The notes under the pieces are model-generated. The model saw only the letters and a program-made list of their open reading frames with translations, had not been told where the DNA came from and searched no databases. Positions 60,031 through 64,000 of a stretch of DNA of 64,000 bases are shown here, one piece after another. The DNA is from Ipomoea triloba. Taxonomy: Eukaryota; Streptophyta; Magnoliopsida; Solanales; Convolvulaceae. The stretch lies in NCBI RefSeq assembly GCF_003576645.1, contig NC_044916.1, positions 33,270,483 to 33,334,482 on the forward strand. Reading direction: 5' to 3'. The position numbers and the translations under genes are program-made. Within the stretch, counting starts at the first letter, position 1, and each line of letters begins with the position of its first letter.

Positions 60031-61739
60031 AAATATTTATGAAAACTAGTGCATGCCATCTGTTAACAATTCTAAGAAAAGGTTGGTCATTTTTAACTTA
60101 AATATCTACAGAATGAGACAGTTACCTTATCCCTCAGTACTGTAATTGATATTTTGCCTTTACCATGGTCAATAGTTTTGAAGTTTAACTTGTAGTTTTG
60201 TATTCTATCCTGAGTATGAGAATTGTTTGAAAAGAGTAGATGCTATGGAGCAAAAGTGGAATAAAAATGAGATGACTGCCATACTCTGTGTGCCATTTGT
60301 TGAAATAATTAGACTATAATAAATGTGAAGGAATGGTTATCAAATATGTTTGATGTATATGACAAATAGTCAAATACCATTGATGTAATGAAATCATAAA
60401 AATGTTTTCAAGCACTATGGCTACTTCTTGTTTAGGGTTCATGTTGAAATAGTTCAGACACCAGAATTATGATAGCCACAATAACTGCATAATAGTATGA
60501 TATTCAGTTCCTGCATTCTGGTTGCAAGCTCTAAAAAAAAAAATTTCCTCTCTCATCTCCTTTGTTGTTGTTGTTGTTATTATTATTATTATTATTTTTT
60601 TTTTTTCAGTCTATAATTCGGAGTAACTTGCAATATGCTGCATTAAGTGCTTTGAGAAGGCTTCCTCTTGATCCAGGAAATCCTGCATTTCTCCATCGTG
60701 CTGTGCAAGGGTTTGTTCCTAATCTTTTTGCACCATATGAAGGTTTTTATGTTCATTTATGGCTTATTTGTGTAATCTTTTCCTTTACTTGTTCACAATG
60801 TAATTTGCAGGCTTCTAATCTGTATCTCTGATTCTCTGTGACATGTATTGTTTGGATAGTTACAGATTTCATTACTGCTAATCATTAATGATTACTGCAC
60901 CATTGTTATTGCTGTGTTCTATCATGTTTCAGCTTGATAACAGATGTGTTCTATGTGCAAATATGTGTGCATCGTTATTCAGTTATAGAAAATATAAGCT
61001 CCCTGTCAAGTCTAGGATAATTAATTTGTAAATTCAACAAGAGCATCCGATTTTACCTATAGCTTCATTTTCAAGATTTTCTAATACTCCAGATTCAAGC
61101 TCTCTCAAGATAACTCATTTTGTAAGTCTTCAGAGTTTTTTCTGCTTTTATTTATTTATTATTATTATTTTTTTAAATTTTAAATTTTTATAAATTGATG
61201 GTGGTGGAAAAGGTTATACGATCTTTCAAACACTCAGGTGGTGAGTTTTATGGAAATGCACATGGAGTTCTCAATCTATGTTTTCTTTTACCGAGTAAAG
61301 TCGATTGGGTTAATATTACTCAAAGATTGTTTAGATTGTGCAATAGCATAGGTTCTTTCTCAACACTTCTAGGGAAGTCGATTGGGTTTGTTTGTTTTTA
61401 TTTTTTATTTCATATTTTTTACAAAGTTGCAATAGGAGTGTCTATTACTTGGCACTTAGCAGTAGCGGTGGCAGTATTTTTCCTAACATTAGACTTTAAG
61501 AGAGTACTTTCAGCCACTTGCTACCTAGTAGCACTTAAGAGGTTGATTTCTTCAAATATTAGATTAGGTAAATACATATACTATGCTTTACCTTCATTAC
61601 TTCTTAAAAATATACTTTTCATGTTTTTTTATATGCCATGGCAGAGTCTCATTTGCTGATCCAGTTGCTGTAAGGCATTCTTTAGAGATTCTCTCCGACT
61701 TAGCAATGATGGATCCTTATGCAGTTGCTATGGCATTAG
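55997..61739 (+). CDS. TASH3: TPLATE-complex subunit TASH3, 5' part (nine exons)
   Basis: Exons: 55997-56002, 56130-56372, 57727-57786, 57877-57969, 58204-58432, 59423-59529, 59856-59918, 60610-60710 and 61645-61739. All phases join, giving 332 residues so far. The first coding exon holds only Met-Ala. Recognisable blocks are SSGTTLMDLITSDP, a Ser/Ala/Thr-rich linker, LMQIQSDTISAAKAALNPVR, SYAQLARSIHELAATSDQ, VFPKLAVYNSVDPS, QCEDRTVLRYVYYYLARIL, GGGIPTPNWDALADID, HARRLQALKALTYAPSS and IIRSNLQYAALSALRRLPL, the start of an adaptin-like helical solenoid. From memory this is the large SH3-containing protein At2g07360, TASH3 of the TPLATE adaptor complex, which acts in clathrin-mediated endocytosis at the plasma membrane. 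The full protein is near 1,200 residues, so about 70 percent lies in the N run or past the window. Confidence 0.85.
56585..56960 (-). mobile_element. 5'-truncated LINE in TASH3 intron 2, with poly-A tail
   Basis: Minus-strand translation gives REALSWLKGKQFGRIQVETD, then VEGLKTDVNFSSFD, SFLFAKQSANMAAHLLARD and a natural-looking C-terminus ending at 56630. This is the RNase H tail of a plant LINE. After the stop, about 30 bases lead to a run of A (poly-T at 56597-56610 on the plus strand). Only the 3' end is present, which fits target-primed insertion with 5' truncation. Confidence 0.85.
57569..57625 (+). repeat. Tandem duplication in TASH3 intron 2
   Basis: GTGCTTTTAATACAGAGCAT, continuing GGTAAA, occurs twice with a six-base spacer. 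Confidence 0.9.
58444..58499 (+). repeat. 28-bp exact tandem duplication just after TASH3 exon 5
   Basis: The unit TGACTTATCTTTTTCTGCTT, continuing CAATTCTA, is repeated without change immediately downstream of the exon 5 donor. Confidence 0.9.
59958..60032 (+). repeat. (CT)n(CA)n compound microsatellite in TASH3 intron 7
   Basis: About 16 CT units followed by CACACACA, CATACATA and more CA units. Likely length-variable. Confidence 0.95.
60562..60609 (+). repeat. (TTG)n(TTA)n and poly-T tract at the TASH3 exon 8 acceptor
   Basis: TTGTTGTTGTTG, TTATTATTATTATTA and a T run end in the CAG acceptor at 60607-60609, forming an unusually long pyrimidine-rich tract before the exon. Confidence 0.85.
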
Positions 61740-61849
61740 GTAATTTGTTAAAATTGATGTTCTTAGGGATTTTGATATCCTTTTTAGTTCATGGTAACTA
61801 TTCACATTTGTCATTCCCCTCTCATACTATATACTTTGTTCTTAAACAT

Positions 61850-61955
61850 GCATAAAGTATCAATCCTGATAGAGTGCACATATTGATATACTTGTTCTTA
61901 AACATGTAAAAAGTATCAATGTGACAGAGTGCACATATTGACACCTAGCTTGTGA
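61850..61955 (+). repeat. Imperfect ~55-bp tandem duplication in TASH3 intron 9
   Basis: CTTAAACATG(C/T)A(T/A)AAAGTATCAAT..TGA(T/C)AGAGTGCACATATTGA occurs twice in succession. Confidence 0.8.
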
Positions 61956-62417
61956 AAACATAAACATGCATGAGTATGTGCTTGTGACCTTGCAGATATA
62001 TGTAAACATATAGGATTGAATATTACACACCCCTTGAACTTTAAAATAGTGTTTTCATTAGTCCATGAACTTTAAAAAGGTAGATTTTCATAATTTGACA
62101 TACTTTTGGGCTGAAAATAACTCACTGTGTATACACAGACATGCACATATGTATGTATATATGCATATATAGATGGAGAGATGGTTTGCTCCAGTTGAGC
62201 TGCTCTTCCAGCAATCAGTATGGCTTCTGATTTCTGCATACTACCTCCCCTGCTTCTTCCTCCTCCGAACCCAAGGAAACCATCTTCTTGAATCTAGAGT
62301 AGGAGTGTAGGACATGAACCTGAACCTGAACCTAGATGTAAGACCTTTATGTCCTTTTTGTGTTGGGTCAATGAACCTATTTGTTGGGCTTTAGAATGAA
62401 AATCTCAAGAATCATAC

Positions 62418-63742
62418 GCTTAGGCCATTTGGTATGTGTTTCTTGATCAGATTTGATGATGTTGGTGGTGACAATGGATGGCTCTCTGCCCTCTGGGCAG
62501 ATGTGTGGATGTTTGGTTGATCAAGACAAGTAGTTGTGGTGAGGGTAATGAAGACATGATGGAAGAGAAGAGTGTTTAAGAGTTGGTTTTGTGTGTGTGT
62601 GTGGAGGGGGGGGGGGGGGGGGGGGNNNNNNNNNNNNNNNNNNNNNNNNNNNNNNNNNNNNNNNNNNNNNNNNNNNNNNNNNNNNNNNNNNNNNNNNNNN
62701 NNNNNNNNNNNNNNNNNNNNNNNNNNNNNNNNNNNNNNNNNNNNNNNNNNNNNNNNNNNNNNNNNNNNNNNNNNNNNNNNNNNNNNNNNNNNNNNNNNNN
62801 NNNNNNNNNNNNNNNNNNNNNNNNNNNNNNNNNNNNNNNNNNNNNNNNNNNNNNNNNNNNNNNNNNNNNNNNNNNNNNNNNNNNNNNNNNNNNNNNNNNN
62901 NNNNNNNNNNNNNNNNNNNNNNNNNNNNNNNNNNNNNNNNNNNNNNNNNNNNNNNNNNNNNNNNNNNNNNNNNNNNNNNNNNNNNNNNNNNNNNNNNNNN
63001 NNNNNNNNNNNNNNNNNNNNNNNNNNNNNNNNNNNNNNNNNNNNNNNNNNNNNNNNNNNNNNNNNNNNNNNNNNNNNNNNNNNNNNNNNNNNNNNNNNNN
63101 NNNNNNNNNNNNNNNNNNNNNNNNNNNNNNNNNNNNNNNNNNNNNNNNNNNNNNNNNNNNNNNNNNNNNNNNNNNNNNNNNNNNNNNNNNNNNNNNNNNN
63201 NNNNNNNNNNNNNNNNNNNNNNNNNNNNNNNNNNNNNNNNNNNNNNNNNNNNNNNNNNNNNNNNNNNNNNNNNNNNNNNNNNNNNNNNNNNNNNNNNNNN
63301 NNNNNNNNNNNNNNNNNNNNNNNNNNNNNNNNNNNNNNNNNNNNNNNNNNNNNNNNNNNNNNNNNNNNNNNNNNNNNNNNNNNNNNNNNNNNNNNNNNNN
63401 NNNNNNNNNNNNNNNNNNNNNNNNNNNNNNNNNNNNNNNNNNNNNNNNNNNNNNNNNNNNNNNNNNNNNNNNNNNNNNNNNNNNNNNNNNNNNNNNNNNN
63501 NNNNNNNNNNNNNGGGGGGGGGGGGGGGTGTGGAATTGGAGAGATGGTGATGGAAGGATGGTGGCATTGCAGAGGGGATGGGGAAGGAAGAAGGGTTGTG
63601 GTTTTTTTTGCCCTAACATTGTTATAACAGAGTGGTTTTGTCCAATTGCTGAATATTCCAGGGATTGGAATCTAATATTTTAAAGTAAATGGGTTTTGAA
63701 AACATTTTTTAATGTTTAAGGGGTGACCAAACATTTAAGCCT
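62418..63742. mobile_element. Possible DNA transposon surrounding the assembly gap
   Basis: CTTAGGCCATTTGGTATGTG near 62418 and GGTGACCAAACATTTAAGCC near 63722-63742 are inverted and resemble the 'TTTGGT' termini common in plant hAT/PIF-like elements. The N run lies between them. The match is short and imperfect. Confidence 0.3.
62606..63528. other. 888-base N run bounded on both sides by poly-G
   Basis: A (GT)n tract leads to 20 G, then Ns from 62626 to 63513, then 15 G. The reading frames shown across it are artefacts of the Ns. The true length and content are unknown. Confidence 0.95.
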
Positions 63743-64000
63743 AATATATACTCCATATTTATAAGTAATGACAATTTCTATATTCCAATGGTTCTCATGA
63801 GATTGTCAGATGCCACCCACTTGTAGCCCAGCTCTTAGAAGAAAATAAAAAGTAACTCTTAATCTTTCTGAACTAGTAGTCATCCTTGCTGTCTAATGAG
63901 TAGCTTGTTTCCACCTCATAAAAGTTTTGATTTGACAATCTTGCTGTCTTCCATTCCTTTTCCTTTTGGACCATTATTTTCAGTGCATTTGATATTATTT
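63743..64000 (+). other. Presumed TASH3 intron 9 sequence
   Basis: No frame here resembles the expected continuation of the TASH3 solenoid, so the region is probably still intronic. Confidence 0.4.

Noticed and set aside
61195..61659. 154-codon ORF in TASH3 intron 8
   Set aside because: Hydrophobic, low-complexity translation from T-rich intron DNA; the only recognisable coding stretch there is exon 9, in another frame.
62521..63683. Five reading frames of about 320-366 residues across 62521-63683
   Set aside because: They consist almost entirely of translated Ns flanked by poly-G-derived Gly or Pro codons.

Overview
The window is nuclear DNA from a eudicot plant. The genes have many short exons separated by AT-rich introns with GT..AG borders. 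They encode plant-specific plastid and trafficking proteins, and the space between them is filled with Ty1/copia, LINE and MITE-type repeats. It is draft assembly: single Ns at 614, 49292 and 49736, and an 888-base N run at 62626-63513. I cannot name the species. There is no CRISPR array, operon or rRNA gene, and I saw no convincing tRNA gene.

Layout. 1-613: part of a copia pol on the minus strand. 614: a single N where two unrelated copia pieces meet. 615-4457: a plus-strand copia element with an intact reading frame and a 3' LTR. 4690-8258 (minus): the first seven exons of a SPOT1-like membrane protein gene, cut off inside an intron by the copia element. 9420-9794: a dead CWF19-like fragment. 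11463-12613 (minus): an S17-type OB-fold ribosomal protein. 14849-18934 (plus): DLDG1/CemA-like chloroplast envelope protein. 19019-19612: a LINE 3' end. 21019-26900 (plus): a YTH-domain m6A reader. 28254-39583 (minus): starch synthase 5, 15 exons. 40904-43325 (minus): a Raf-like kinase with a leader exon near 44200. 44470-55990: a gene-free block of nested MITEs, a LINE fragment, a roughly 300-bp tandem array, minisatellites and a large palindromic repeat. 55997 to the end (plus): the 5' part of the gene for the TPLATE-complex subunit TASH3, with a LINE in intron 2 and the N run in intron 9 or later.

Exon coordinates were derived by hand from splice-site consensus, phase continuity and remembered family motifs. 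Every junction given keeps the reading frame. The genes do not form one pathway. Two are plastid functions (DLDG1, SS5) and the others act in RNA reading, translation, signalling and endocytosis.

The most notable items are: a 740-bp palindrome built from about two dozen GCACCTTAAG-type units in two opposed blocks (54841-55581); an SS5 that keeps a complete GT1 domain; the copia insertion inside the SPOT1-like gene and the unreliable join at 614; a near-perfect MITE hairpin with an N at its loop; and a tandem array interrupted by that MITE. I found no evidence for a wholly new gene system.
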